The notes below the pieces were generated by a model, which worked only from the letters and a program-made list of their open reading frames with translations, was not told where the DNA came from and searched no databases. Position numbers and translations under genes: made by a program. Positions 41,894 through 50,684 of a DNA stretch of 64,000 nucleotides are shown one piece after another. Each line of letters opens with the position of its first letter. The stretch's first letter is position 1. Origin of the DNA: Azospirillum formosense (GTDB lineage Bacteria; Pseudomonadota; Alphaproteobacteria; Azospirillales; Azospirillaceae); assembly GCF_040500525.1 (NCBI RefSeq), contig NZ_CP159403.1, forward strand, positions 325,001 to 389,000, read 5' to 3'.

Positions 41894-42499
41894 ATGCCAA
41901 CGACCCGTAATGCCGCCCGAACCGCCGCCGGGATTCTGTCCGCCGTCCTGATGCTGTCCGCGGCCATCCCCGGTGCGGCGGCGTCCGACGCGCTCGACTG
42001 GGCGGCGCTGCCACTGCCGTCCATCGACGGCGGCACGCTCGCGCCCGATGCCTTCCGGGGCAAGGCGGTGCTGGTTGTCAACACGGCGTCGCAATGCGGC
42101 TACACCGGCCAGTATGAGGGGCTGCAAAAGCTCTGGGCCGGACGGCGCGACCGCGGGCTGGTCGTCCTGGGCGTGCCGAGCAACGATTTCGGCGGGCAGG
42201 AGCCCGGCAGCAACGCCCAGGTCGCGTCCTTCTGCGAACTCAACTACGGCGTCGATTTTCCCCTGATGGAAAAGCAGTCCGTCACCGGACCGCAGGCCCA
42301 CCCGCTCTACCGTTGGGCGGCGGCGGTCACCGGGCCGCAGGGCGTGCCGCGCTGGAACTTCCACAAGATCCTGATCGGCCGCGACGGGCGGCTGGTGGAA
42401 TGGTTCGGCAGCCCGGTGGCTCCGGAGTCCGCCACCCTGACGGCGGCCGTGGACAAGGCGCTGGCGCAACCTGCGCCGGGGCCCGCGCCGGGGCCGTGA
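41894..42499 (+). CDS. Secreted glutathione peroxidase family protein
   Basis: The 201-aa product has a signal peptide (about 1-30, ending AAASD). The thioredoxin-like peroxidase domain follows. The peroxidatic C68 lies in VNTASQCGYTGQYEGLQ; the catalytic Gln/Trp partners are seen in NDFGGQEPGSNAQVASFC and WNFHKILIG. It reduces hydrogen and lipid peroxides, here probably in the periplasm and with thioredoxin-type donors. The tail is Pro/Ala-rich. The DUF3429 gene begins 4 bp later, so the two are co-transcribed. Confidence 0.94.
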   Translation: MPTTRNAARTAAGILSAVLMLSAAIPGAAASDALDWAALPLPSIDGGTLAPDAFRGKAVLVVNTASQCGYTGQYEGLQKLWAGRRDRGLVVLGVPSNDFGGQEPGSNAQVASFCELNYGVDFPLMEKQSVTGPQAHPLYRWAAAVTGPQGVPRWNFHKILIGRDGRLVEWFGSPVAPESATLTAAVDKALAQPAPGPAPGP

Positions 42500-42503
42500 G
42501 CCC

Positions 42504-43007
42504 ATGGACGCGCTGTCCTTCGATGCGCGCCGCGCCAAGGTCGTCCGGCTGCTGTCCTACGGCGGGCTGATTCCCTTCGTCGGCGGCGCCGCGCTGGCCT
42601 GGATGGCGGAGGGCGTCGCGCAGGCCGTCGTGGTTCGGGCCGTGGTCGTCTACGCGGTGTCGATCCTGTCCTTCATCGGCGCCATCCACTGGGGCCGCAT
42701 TCTCGCGGGACAGGATAGGGCGGGCCAGGATAATGCGGCCCAGGATGGGGCGGGGCAAGACGGCGAGACGAGCGGGTCGGCGTGGCTGGTCTGGGGAGTG
42801 GCGCCGTCGCTGCTGGGGTGGGGCGCCACCCTGCTGCCGTCCGGGCTGACGATTCCGGCGCTGATCCTGTCCTTCTTTCTCGCCTGGGCAGTGGACCGCA
42901 GCGCCGCGTCGGACGGGCGCTATCCGCGCTGGTTCGGCACGCTGCGGACCCGTCTGACCATTGTCGTCTGCCTGACGCTCGCCGCGCTCATCCCGCTTGG
43001 GGCATGA
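42504..43007 (+). CDS. DUF3429 family membrane protein
   Basis: The 167-aa protein has four or five hydrophobic segments and the family core SILSFIGAIHWGRIL (about residues 53-67) and GVAPSLLGWGATLLPS. The function of DUF3429 is unknown. A loop near residues 70-85 has repeated A-G-Q-D units, an in-frame expansion. It is coupled to the peroxidase gene (4-bp gap). Its last 20 bp overlap the convergent dusA gene. Confidence 0.85.
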   Translation: MDALSFDARRAKVVRLLSYGGLIPFVGGAALAWMAEGVAQAVVVRAVVVYAVSILSFIGAIHWGRILAGQDRAGQDNAAQDGAGQDGETSGSAWLVWGVAPSLLGWGATLLPSGLTIPALILSFFLAWAVDRSAASDGRYPRWFGTLRTRLTIVVCLTLAALIPLGA

Positions 43008-43977
43008 CCGCTTGGCGGCGCGGCACCAGCGCGGCGGCCTTCAGCAGCACCTCCGGCCCGGCGCCGGGAAGGTGGGCGTTCTCGCTGATGTGGCGGCGCC
43101 ACGCGCGGGCGCCCGGCAGGCCCTGGAACAGCCCCAGCATGTGCCGGGTGATCGCCGACAGCGGCGCCCCCTGGCGCATCCGCTCCTCGGCGTAGGCGGC
43201 CATCGCCTCGACCACCGCGTAGCGGTCGGGGCCGGGCTCCCCGCCGAACAGGCGGCGGTCGGCGTCGGCCAGGATGTAGGGCGTCTCGTAGGCGGCGCGC
43301 CCGATCATCACGCTGTCCAGCGTGGCGAGATGCCCTTCCGCCTCGTCCAGGGTCCGGATGCCGCCGTTGATCGCGATGGTGAGCTGCGGGTTCTCCTGCT
43401 TCAGCCGGTGCACGAGGTCGTAGCGCAGCGGCGGGATGTCCCGGTTCTCCTTGGGGCTGAGGCCTTTCAGCCAGGCCTTACGGGCGTGCACGATGAAGTG
43501 GGTGCAGCCGGCGGCGGACACGGTGCGGACGAAGTTGTCCAGCGTCGGCCATTCCTCCATCGCGTCGATGGCGATGCGCGACTTCACGGTGACGGGGATG
43601 GACACCGCCTCGCGCATGGCGCCGACCAGCCGGGCGACCAGATCGGGCTCGGCCATCAGGCAGGCGCCGAAGCGGCCCGACTGCACGCGGTCGCTCGGGC
43701 AGCCGACGTTCAGGTTGACCTCGTCATAGCCCCACTCCTCGGCGATGCGGGCGCAGGCCGCCAGCTCCGCCGGGTCGGACCCGCCGAGCTGCAGCGCCAC
43801 CGGATGCTCCGCCGCGTCGTAGCCGAGCAGCCGCTCGCGATCGCCGTGCAGCACGGCGCCGGTGGTCACCATCTCGGTGTAGAGCAGCGTGTTCTTCGAC
43901 AGAAGGCGATGGAAGGTCCGGCAATGGCGGTCCGTCCAGTCCATCATCGGCGCGACGCTGAGGGCAATGGCGGGCAT
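42988..43977 (-). CDS. dusA: tRNA-dihydrouridine(20/20a) synthase
   Basis: The 329-aa flavoenzyme reduces uridine 20/20a in the tRNA D-loop. The N-terminal SVAPMMDWTDRHCRTFHRLL and TEMVTTGAVLHGDRERLLGY are DusA-specific. The catalytic Cys is in NLNVGCPSDRVQSGRFGACL (about 95-110). NRDIPPLRYDLVHRLK and AINGGIRTLDE form the FMN phosphate site. Length is normal. It is convergent with the DUF3429 gene, sharing 20 bp at the 3' ends. Confidence 0.96.
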   Translation of the reverse strand: MPAIALSVAPMMDWTDRHCRTFHRLLSKNTLLYTEMVTTGAVLHGDRERLLGYDAAEHPVALQLGGSDPAELAACARIAEEWGYDEVNLNVGCPSDRVQSGRFGACLMAEPDLVARLVGAMREAVSIPVTVKSRIAIDAMEEWPTLDNFVRTVSAAGCTHFIVHARKAWLKGLSPKENRDIPPLRYDLVHRLKQENPQLTIAINGGIRTLDEAEGHLATLDSVMIGRAAYETPYILADADRRLFGGEPGPDRYAVVEAMAAYAEERMRQGAPLSAITRHMLGLFQGLPGARAWRRHISENAHLPGAGPEVLLKAAALVPRRQAVMPQAG

Positions 43978-44061
43978 GGGCAGGGACTGTCTGTGAATCG
44001 GGAACGGCGGCGCACCAATTGGACCAAGCCGGGCCGGATGGCAAGGGGAGAGGGGGCGAGG

Positions 44062-44946
44062 CTATGCCCGATGGCGGCTTCGGGCGGGCTTGCCGTGGGA
44101 GGAGCGGGTGCCGGACAGCACGGCCTTGACCTTGGCCAGATGGTGCCGGGCCTCGGCGCCGAGCTTCAGGGCAACCCCGGTGGACAGCACGTCGATGATC
44201 GCCAGATGGACGAGGCGGGAGGCCATCGGCGTGTAGATCTCCGCGTCCTCGACCGGGGTGTGGCCGATGGCGACCGACGACACCGCGGCCAGCGGCGAGC
44301 CCGGCGCGGTGATCGCGACGACCGGAATCCCCAGGTCGCGGGCCATCTGCGCCAGTTCCGTCACCATGATCGTGCGCCCGGTGTTGGAGATCGCCAGCAG
44401 AACGCCGCGCGCGCCCAGATTGACCGCCAGCATGCGGACCATCATCGGATCGGCGCTGGCCTGCGCCGCCATGCCGAAGCGCATGAACTTGTGCGCCGCG
44501 TCCTCCGCCACCACCGCCGAGGCGCCGGTGCCGATGCACAGGATGCTGGAGGCGTCGGCCAGCAGTTCCACCGCGTGGGAGACGGCCGCCATGTCCAGCG
44601 CGCCGGCCGCGTCGTTCAGGGCGGCGGCGGCGGATGAAAAGATTTTTCGCGCGACGGTCGGAGTCTCGTCGTCCGGCGCCACGTCCTGGCTGACGAAGGG
44701 GGTGCCGCGGGCCTGCCCCTCGGCCAGCCGCAGCTTGAAATCCGGAAAGCCGGCGCAGCCGATGCTGCGGCAAAAGCGGACGACGGTCGCCTCGCTGACC
44801 CCGGCGGCCTGGGCCAGCACGGTGATGCTCTGCCCCAGGACCTTCTGCGGCTCGGCCAGAACCATGTCGGCGACCTGGGCCTCGGAACGCTTCAACCCCG
44901 GCAGGCGGCCGCGGATGTGATCGAGGATGTTCACCGGCTGGAGCAT
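44062..44946 (-). CDS. RpiR family transcriptional regulator with SIS domain
   Basis: The 294-aa protein has an RpiR HTH (about 1-77, with SITVLAQAAGVSEATVVRFC and GCAGFPDFKLRLAEG) and a SIS sugar-phosphate-binding domain (about 130-260, CIGTGASAVVAEDAAHKFM and AISNTGRTIMVTELAQMARD). RpiR regulators sense sugar phosphates or keto-sugar acids such as KDPG. It is divergent from a TRAP operon across 462 bp that contains twin palindromes, so it probably controls that operon and itself. The ATG at 44946 was chosen over a 52-codon extension lacking family similarity. Confidence 0.92.
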   Translation of the reverse strand: MLQPVNILDHIRGRLPGLKRSEAQVADMVLAEPQKVLGQSITVLAQAAGVSEATVVRFCRSIGCAGFPDFKLRLAEGQARGTPFVSQDVAPDDETPTVARKIFSSAAAALNDAAGALDMAAVSHAVELLADASSILCIGTGASAVVAEDAAHKFMRFGMAAQASADPMMVRMLAVNLGARGVLLAISNTGRTIMVTELAQMARDLGIPVVAITAPGSPLAAVSSVAIGHTPVEDAEIYTPMASRLVHLAIIDVLSTGVALKLGAEARHHLAKVKAVLSGTRSSHGKPARSRHRA

Positions 44947-45126
44947 GGAAACGGACCGTCCATCCCTAAAAGCGTTCTTGGTCCCCGGCGTTCTTGGCTC
45001 CGGGCGTCTTCGGGCGGCGGACCGTACCACCGCCGCCGCGAACGGCATAGCTTCCCCCGGCCCGTTCGGCCGGGACTCCGCGCCGCCTTCCATGGGACCC
45101 AAGCTATGCGGGGCGGGGCGGCTTGT

Positions 45127-45139
45127 GAAGATAATTTTC
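45127..45139. promoter_or_regulatory. Candidate RpiR operator, site 1
   Basis: GAAGATAATTTTC is a near-palindrome of the GAA-N7-TTC type. It matches site 2 at 11 of 13 positions and lies exactly 40 bp from it, between the divergent regulator and TRAP genes. Confidence 0.5.
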
Positions 45140-45166
45140 GTCGTTAGGCCGCTTCCCCGGCGATAT

Positions 45167-45179
45167 GAAGAAAATCTTC
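45167..45179. promoter_or_regulatory. Candidate RpiR operator, site 2
   Basis: GAAGAAAATCTTC is a perfect inverted repeat (GAAGA-AAA-TCTTC). The 40-bp spacing from site 1 is close to four helical turns, so dimers on both sites would face the same side of the DNA. Confidence 0.55.
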
Positions 45180-45408
45180 TTCACTCGGTTGCGGGACTCC
45201 TCTATTTTCCGTCACAGAAAAGTCAAAGGTCCCGGCAAGAGACCCCGGCAAGAGACCAAGTGGGAGGAACCCCGACCCGCCGCCCGGCCCCGCTGCCGGT
45301 GCGTCGCGCCGTGCGTGCCTTTCCGCGCCGTCTCCTGTCCGCGTCCGTTCCCTGCCGCCGCCTTTCCGATCAGGTGAGCCCCGCCGCGAGGCAGGCCGAG
45401 GAGTGTGC

Positions 45409-45948
45409 ATGAAGCGCGTGGTGGAAGCGCTGGAGATGGTCACCGAATGGATCATGGCGCTGATGCTCGCCGTGATGGTGGCGCTGGTCTTCGGCAACGT
45501 GGTTCTGCGGTACGGCTTCAACAGCGGCATCGTCGCCGCCGAGGAGCTGGCCCGCCTGATGTTCGTCTGGCTGGTCTTCCTGGGGGCCACGCTGGCGCTG
45601 CGCCGCAACCAGCATCTCGGGCTGGACATCCTCCAGTCGCGTCTGCCGGCCCGCGCCCGCCGCGCCTGCGCCGTGATCAGCCATCTGCTGATGATCTACG
45701 CGCTCTGGCTGTTCATCGAGGGCAGCTGGTTCCAGCTCCTGATCGGGATGGAGACGCGCTCCACCGTGCTCAGCTTCCCCATGGCCTTCTACGCCGCCGC
45801 GGGTTTCTTCCCGGCGATCGCCATGGCGCTGACGATCCTCGCCAACCTCTGGAAAATCCTGTCGGGCGACGCGACGGCGCACATCCCCGGCAACGGCGAC
45901 CCCCACGGCGTCACCGCCCCGCAGGGCGGCGCCATCGCCGAGCATTGA
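45409..45948 (+). CDS. TRAP transporter small permease (DctQ)
   Basis: The 179-aa protein has four hydrophobic helices. The DctQ hallmark is visible in NVVLRYGFNSGIVAAEELARLMFVWLVFLG-like sequence (about 28-60) followed by RRNQHLGLDILQSRLP. A hydrophilic His/Gly tail of about 25 residues is extra. The ATG at 45409 has GAGGAG upstream; an in-frame GTG two codons earlier is inside that site. The large permease gene follows after 34 bp. Confidence 0.92.
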   Translation: MKRVVEALEMVTEWIMALMLAVMVALVFGNVVLRYGFNSGIVAAEELARLMFVWLVFLGATLALRRNQHLGLDILQSRLPARARRACAVISHLLMIYALWLFIEGSWFQLLIGMETRSTVLSFPMAFYAAAGFFPAIAMALTILANLWKILSGDATAHIPGNGDPHGVTAPQGGAIAEH

Positions 45949-45982
45949 TTCCGTCCGGCCTTCTGAAAGCGGAGCCCGTTCC

Positions 45983-47263
45983 ATGGCCCTCGCGGTCTTC
46001 CTCTCCTCGCTGTTCGGCCTGATGCTGCTCGGCATGCCCATCGCCTTCGCCCTGATGCTGACGGGCGTGGCGCTGATGGTGCATCTCGACTTCTTCGACG
46101 CCCAGCTCGTCGCCCAGAACATGCTGAGCGGCGCCGACAACTACCCGCTGATGGCGGTGCCCTTCTTCATCCTGGCCGGCGAGCTGATGAACGCCGGCGG
46201 CATCTCGCAGCGGATCATCAACCTCGCGGTCAGCCTCGTCGGGCACATCCGCGGCGGCCTGGGCTACGTGACCATCGGCGCGTCGGTGATGCTGGCCAGC
46301 CTGTCCGGCTCGGCCATCGCCGACACGGCGGCGCTCGCCACGCTGCTGATCCCGATGATGCGCGACAACGGCTATCCGGTGCCGCGCTCCGCCGGCCTGA
46401 TCGCGTCGGGCGGCATCATCGCCCCGATCATCCCGCCCAGCATGCCCTTCATCATCTTCGGCGTGACCACCAACACCTCGATCAGCGGGCTGTTCATGGC
46501 CGGCATCGTGCCCGGCCTGCTGATGGGCGCCGGTCTGGTCATCACCTGGATGTTCGTGGTGCGCGGCATGACCGTGAAGCTGCAGCCCAAGGCGAGCTGG
46601 GGCCAGCGCCGCACCGCGCTGGTCGAGGGCGTCTGGGCGCTGGCCCTGCCGGTCATCATCATCGGCGGCCTGCGCGGCGGCATCTTCACCCCGACCGAGG
46701 CCGCGGTGGTCGCCGCCGTCTACTCGCTGGTGGTGGCGCTGTTCGTCTACCGGCAGGTGACGCTGACGGATCTGGTGCCGCTGCTGGTCCAGGCCGCGCG
46801 CACCACCAGCACGGTGATGTTCCTGTGCGCGGCGGCGCTGGTGTCGTCCTACATGGTGACGCTGGCCGACCTGCCGCAGCAGATGAACGAGATGCTGTCG
46901 CCGCTGCTGGAGCATCCGAAGCTGCTGATGGTCGCCATCACGCTGCTGCTGCTGGCCGTCGGCACGGTGATGGACCTGACGCCGACGATCCTGGTGCTCG
47001 GCCCCGTGCTGACCCCGCTGGCCGCGGCGGCGGGCATCGACCCGACCTATTTCGGCGTGATGTTCGTCCTGACCGGCACGCTGGGCCTGATCCATCCGCC
47101 GGTCTGCACGGTGCTGAACGTGGTGTGCGGCGTCGCCCGCATCTCGCTGGAAAGCGCCACGCGCGGCATCTGGCCCTTCCTTCTGACCTACCTGCTTCTG
47201 CTGAGCCTGCTGATCGCCGTTCCGGAGATCGTCACGGCCCCGCTGGCCCTTTTCCGCCATTAA
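45983..47263 (+). CDS. TRAP transporter large permease (DctM)
   Basis: The 426-aa protein has about 12 helices and the DctM family marks SLSGSAIADTAALATLLIPMM (about 98-118), SGGIIAPIIPPSMPFIIFGV (about 138-158) and LGLIHPPVCTVLNVVCGVAR near residue 370. It forms the channel of an ion-driven importer. It lies between the small permease and the receptor, which follows after 30 bp. The substrate is unknown; the RpiR regulator and FAH-type enzyme nearby suggest a sugar acid. Confidence 0.95.
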   Translation: MALAVFLSSLFGLMLLGMPIAFALMLTGVALMVHLDFFDAQLVAQNMLSGADNYPLMAVPFFILAGELMNAGGISQRIINLAVSLVGHIRGGLGYVTIGASVMLASLSGSAIADTAALATLLIPMMRDNGYPVPRSAGLIASGGIIAPIIPPSMPFIIFGVTTNTSISGLFMAGIVPGLLMGAGLVITWMFVVRGMTVKLQPKASWGQRRTALVEGVWALALPVIIIGGLRGGIFTPTEAAVVAAVYSLVVALFVYRQVTLTDLVPLLVQAARTTSTVMFLCAAALVSSYMVTLADLPQQMNEMLSPLLEHPKLLMVAITLLLLAVGTVMDLTPTILVLGPVLTPLAAAAGIDPTYFGVMFVLTGTLGLIHPPVCTVLNVVCGVARISLESATRGIWPFLLTYLLLLSLLIAVPEIVTAPLALFRH

Positions 47264-47293
47264 TCACAAACGCTCACAGGGAAGAACCGACCC

Positions 47294-48307
47294 ATGAAGC
47301 TTCTCCGTTCCGTCCTTCTGGCCACCGGCCTCGCCGCCGCCATCCTCGCCCCCGTCGCCGCTTCCGCCCAGGACATCAAGCCGCGCCTCATCCGCTTCGG
47401 CTACGGCCTGTCGGAGAGCAGCAACCAGGGCCGCGCCGTGAAGTTCTTCGTCGAGGAGATGTCCAAGCGCTCCGGCGGCAAGCTGAAGGTCAAGGGCTTC
47501 GCCGACGCCAGCCTGGGCAGCGACATCCAGATGCAGAACGCCCTGATCGGCGGCGCGCAGGAGATGATGGTCGGCTCGACCGCCACGCTGGTCGGCATCG
47601 TCAAGGACTTCGCCGTCTTCGACCTGCCGTTCCTGTTCAACAACGAGCAGGAGGCCGACGCCGTGTTCGACGGCCCGTTCGGCCAGAAGCTGGCGGCCAA
47701 GCTGAACGACAAGGGCCTTGTCGGCCTCGTCTACTGGGAGAACGGCTTCCGCAACCTGACCAACAGCAAGCGCCCGGTCGAGAAGGTCGAGGACCTGAAG
47801 GGCATCAAGCTGCGCGTCATGCAGAACCCGGTCTACATCGACATGTTCAACGGCTTCGGCGCCAACGCCGTGCCGCTGTCCTTCTCCGAGCTGTTCACTG
47901 CCATGGAGACGGGCACCGTGGACGGCCAGGAGAACCCGGTCACCACCATCCAGTCCTCGAAGTTCTACGAGGTCCAGAAGTACCTGACGATCTCCAAGCA
48001 CGTCTACAGCCCGTGGATCGTGCTGGCCTCCAAGCGCTGGTACGACGGCCTGTCCGCCGACGAGCGCAAGATCATCGCCGAGGCCGCCGCCGCCTCGCGC
48101 GATTTCGAGCGCAAGGACAGCCGCGAGGCGTCGAAGCAGAGCATTGCCTACCTGAAGGACAAGGGCATGCAGATCAACGAGTTGAGCGACGCCGAACTGG
48201 GCCGCATGCGTGAGATGGTCAAGCCGGCCATGGACAAGTTCGCCGCCGACGGCGGCGCCGACCTGCTGAACGAGCTGCAGGGCGAGATCAACAAGGTCCG
48301 CAAGTAA
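47294..48307 (+). CDS. TRAP transporter solute-binding protein (DctP family)
   Basis: The 337-aa receptor has a signal peptide (about 1-24, ending ASAQD). LIRFGYGLSESSNQGRAVKF, LKGIKLRVMQNPVYIDMFN (with the carboxylate-binding Arg) and SELFTAMETGTVDGQENPV are DctP hallmarks. It is the last gene of the three-gene TRAP set and ends at a strong terminator. This order, Q-M-P, differs from the P-Q-M order of the hexonate operon, so the two sets are not a recent duplication. Confidence 0.94.
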   Translation: MKLLRSVLLATGLAAAILAPVAASAQDIKPRLIRFGYGLSESSNQGRAVKFFVEEMSKRSGGKLKVKGFADASLGSDIQMQNALIGGAQEMMVGSTATLVGIVKDFAVFDLPFLFNNEQEADAVFDGPFGQKLAAKLNDKGLVGLVYWENGFRNLTNSKRPVEKVEDLKGIKLRVMQNPVYIDMFNGFGANAVPLSFSELFTAMETGTVDGQENPVTTIQSSKFYEVQKYLTISKHVYSPWIVLASKRWYDGLSADERKIIAEAAAASRDFERKDSREASKQSIAYLKDKGMQINELSDAELGRMREMVKPAMDKFAADGGADLLNELQGEINKVRK

Positions 48308-48318
48308 GAAGCCAAGTT

Positions 48319-48353
48319 CCCTCTCCCGCCTTGGGGCGGGAGAGGGACTTTTT
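48319..48353 (+). terminator. Terminator of the TRAP operon
   Basis: CCCTCTCCCGCC (48319-48330) and GGCGGGAGAGGG (48335-48346) form a perfect 12-bp stem with a 4-base loop, followed by ACTTTTT. Confidence 0.9.
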
Positions 48354-48359
48354 CACCGT

Positions 48360-49643
48360 CTACTTCACCCGCTCACCGGTGAACGGGTTCCAGCCCACGG
48401 CGGCCAGGGCCGTCCAGGCCGTCACCGCCAGATGGGGACGGCGGTAGTAGCGGAAATCGTCCGTGGTGCTGTCCGGCCCGATGGCGAGGCCGGTGGTGAT
48501 GCTGTCCTCGCGCGTCGCCCAGACATGGCCGCCGCGGCTGACCTCCTTGCCGACCTCGGCCAGAAGCCGCTGCGCGTCGTCGGACCGCCCCAGCAGGCGG
48601 TAGACCAGCGCGGCCTGCGCCGTGCCCTCCACCCACATGCCGTCGCGGTCGTCGTTGAAGTCGAAACCGCCGTCGACCCCGTGGGCCTTCTCCGCATAAT
48701 CCAGCGCCGTCCGCCACGCTTCCGGCGCGCCGCGCAGCAGCAGCGGCCAGAGCTGGGCGTCCAGGCCGGAGGTGGCCCGGTTGACCGTCACCCCGTCCGG
48801 CGCCGTGCCGGTGGGGAAATGCCCGCCGCCGTCCGCCCACATGCGGTCGAGAAAGCCGCGCGCCGCCTTCTCCGGCCCGGCCCAATCGCCGCCCCCTTCC
48901 CTGGGTGTGCCGCTGCGCTCCAGCCAGCCGAACAGGGCGACGAGGTCGGTGTTGTGTTCCGTCGCCTTCCAGGTCAAGGGCTGGGGCTTGTCGTCGAAGC
49001 CCTGGACGCCGCCGTTGAAGCCGCCCGGCCCGCGCGGGTCGGCGGTGTTGGCCACCACCCAGCGGGCCAGCTCCGCGGCGCCGTTGCGGAAGCGCTCCTC
49101 GCCGGTCGCCTCGCCCAGCGTCATCAGGGCCAGCCCGGCCCAGGCGACGTTGCCGGTGGCGGAGCCGACCTGATAGGCGTCCTCGAACCAGCGGTTGGCG
49201 GTGACGTCCCACCAGCCGTTGGGCGGGATCGGCTTCTGGTTCTGGGCGCCGGCGCGGTAGGTGTTGCGCAGCCGCCCCTGGCGCCGCGCCCGGTCCAGCG
49301 TGGCGGCGGAGAGCAGCGATTCGCCGATGCGCAGCGCCGGCTCCGTCTTGCCGCAGGCGACCAGGGCGATGACAGCCAGCGCGTTGTCGTAGGTGAAGGC
49401 GGCCTCGCGCAGCGGCAGCTCCGACGTCTGGCCGACGCCGAAGCTGCTGTCGTAGCTGCGCAGGAACACCGGGCCGGAGCCGGGGATCTCCGCCACCCGC
49501 GATTCCAGCGTGCCGCAGGTCTTCCCGGCCAGCGCCGCCGCGCCGTCCTCGGCCCGTGCGGCGTTGGACGCGACCCCGGAGGCCGCCAGGGTGCCGACAC
49601 CGGCGGCGAGCAGCCACGCGGCCAGACGGCTTTTCCGCTTCAT
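48360..49643 (-). CDS. Secreted (alpha/alpha)-toroid-like protein, glycosidase-like
   Basis: The 427-aa precursor has a signal peptide (about 1-30, ending AARAED). The rest has repeated helix pairs with WWDVTANRWFEDAYQVGSA, NVAWAGLALMTLGEATGEER and WVEGTAQAALVYRLLGRSDD. That periodic pattern, rich in Trp, Gly and Asp, suggests a six-hairpin glycosidase or similar alpha/alpha toroid. No catalytic pair can be named safely. It follows the FAH-type gene after 32 bp on the same strand, so a carbohydrate-related role is inferred. The ATG at 49643 has GGGAG upstream. Exact family not recognised. Confidence 0.7.
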   Translation of the reverse strand: MKRKSRLAAWLLAAGVGTLAASGVASNAARAEDGAAALAGKTCGTLESRVAEIPGSGPVFLRSYDSSFGVGQTSELPLREAAFTYDNALAVIALVACGKTEPALRIGESLLSAATLDRARRQGRLRNTYRAGAQNQKPIPPNGWWDVTANRWFEDAYQVGSATGNVAWAGLALMTLGEATGEERFRNGAAELARWVVANTADPRGPGGFNGGVQGFDDKPQPLTWKATEHNTDLVALFGWLERSGTPREGGGDWAGPEKAARGFLDRMWADGGGHFPTGTAPDGVTVNRATSGLDAQLWPLLLRGAPEAWRTALDYAEKAHGVDGGFDFNDDRDGMWVEGTAQAALVYRLLGRSDDAQRLLAEVGKEVSRGGHVWATREDSITTGLAIGPDSTTDDFRYYRRPHLAVTAWTALAAVGWNPFTGERVK

Positions 49644-49675
49644 CGAAGACACTCCCATTCCGGTCCCGGCGCCCC

Positions 49676-50527
49676 TCAGCCTTCGAAGGCGCGGACGGAC
49701 TGGCGCTGCTCGCCCAGCCCCTCGACGCCCAGGCGCATGGTCTGGCCGGGCTGGAGCCAGGGATGGTTCGGGCCGCGGCCCAGCGCCACGCCCTGCGGCG
49801 TGCCGGTGGCGATGACGTCGCCCGGCAGCAGGGTCATGAAGCGGCTGATGTAGGACACAATCTCGGCGACGCCGAAGATCATGTCGGCGGTCGTGCTGTC
49901 CTGCATCGGCTGACCGTCCACCTCCAGCCACAGGCGCAGCGCCTGCGGGTCGGGCACCTCGTCGCGGGTGACCATCCACGGGCCGATCGGGCAGAAGCTG
50001 TCGGCGCTCTTGCCCTTGACCCACTGGCCGGTGCTCTCGGTCTGGAAGGCGCGCTCCGACACGTCGTTGAGGACGCAATAGCCGGCGATGTGGTCGAGGG
50101 CGTCGGCCTGATCGACGTAGCGGGCGGTGCGGCCGATGACGATGCCGAGTTCGACCTCCCAGTCGAGCTTGGTGGCGCCCCGCGGCATCTGGACGGGGTC
50201 GTTGGGGCCGCAGATGGAGGTCGTCGCCTTCATGAACAGCACCGGCTCCGCCGGTTCGGGCAGGCCGGATTCGGCGGCGTGGGCCCGGTAGTTCAACCCG
50301 ACGCAGACCACCTTGGGCACCCCCGCGACGCAGGGGCCGAGCCGGGTCCCGTCCGGCACCTGGGCCAGCCGGTCGGTGTCGAGCGTCCGCAGATGGGCCA
50401 GACCGTCCTCGGTCAGCGTGGCCGGGCCGATGTCCGACACTACGCCCGACAGGTCGCGGATCACGCCGTTGCGGTCCAGAAGGCCCGGACGCTCATGGCC
50501 CGGCGGGCCGAATCGCAGAAGTTTCAT
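49676..50527 (-). CDS. Fumarylacetoacetate hydrolase family protein
   Basis: The 283-aa enzyme has the FAH-family core: CVGLNYRAHAAESGLPEPAE (about 75-95), then the metal site in KLDWEVELGIVIGRTARYV (E-x-E, about 120-140) and the D in the WVKGKSADSFCPIGPW block. VSYISRFMTLLPGDVIATGT is also typical. Close relatives cleave or hydrolyse 2,4-diketo-3-deoxy-sugar acids (L-fuconate or L-rhamnonate routes) or act as ureidoglycolate lyase. It probably forms an operon with the toroid-like gene and may process what the nearby TRAP system imports. Fold is sure, reaction inferred. Confidence 0.92.
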   Translation of the reverse strand: MKLLRFGPPGHERPGLLDRNGVIRDLSGVVSDIGPATLTEDGLAHLRTLDTDRLAQVPDGTRLGPCVAGVPKVVCVGLNYRAHAAESGLPEPAEPVLFMKATTSICGPNDPVQMPRGATKLDWEVELGIVIGRTARYVDQADALDHIAGYCVLNDVSERAFQTESTGQWVKGKSADSFCPIGPWMVTRDEVPDPQALRLWLEVDGQPMQDSTTADMIFGVAEIVSYISRFMTLLPGDVIATGTPQGVALGRGPNHPWLQPGQTMRLGVEGLGEQRQSVRAFEG

Positions 50528-50684
50528 CAGGCTAAAACCCTTCCCGTTCCCGAAGGTTGAGCCGCGCCTCTCCTCCGGTGAGTGCTGTCCGGTCCCGGCC
50601 GAAGCCGGAAAGGGGCTGTTCCGTCGCGGTCCGGTCTGGTGTACCCTTTTTTCAGCCCATGGGGAAACCAGACGGGAGGCGGAT

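Larger units (their letters stand above)
44947..45408. other. Divergent regulatory gap, RpiR and TRAP genes
   Basis: A 462-bp gap without a convincing gene. Two 13-bp palindromes sit near its middle (45127 and 45167). The right end carries CCGAGGAG, the ribosome site of the small TRAP permease. It should contain both divergent promoters. Confidence 0.5.
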
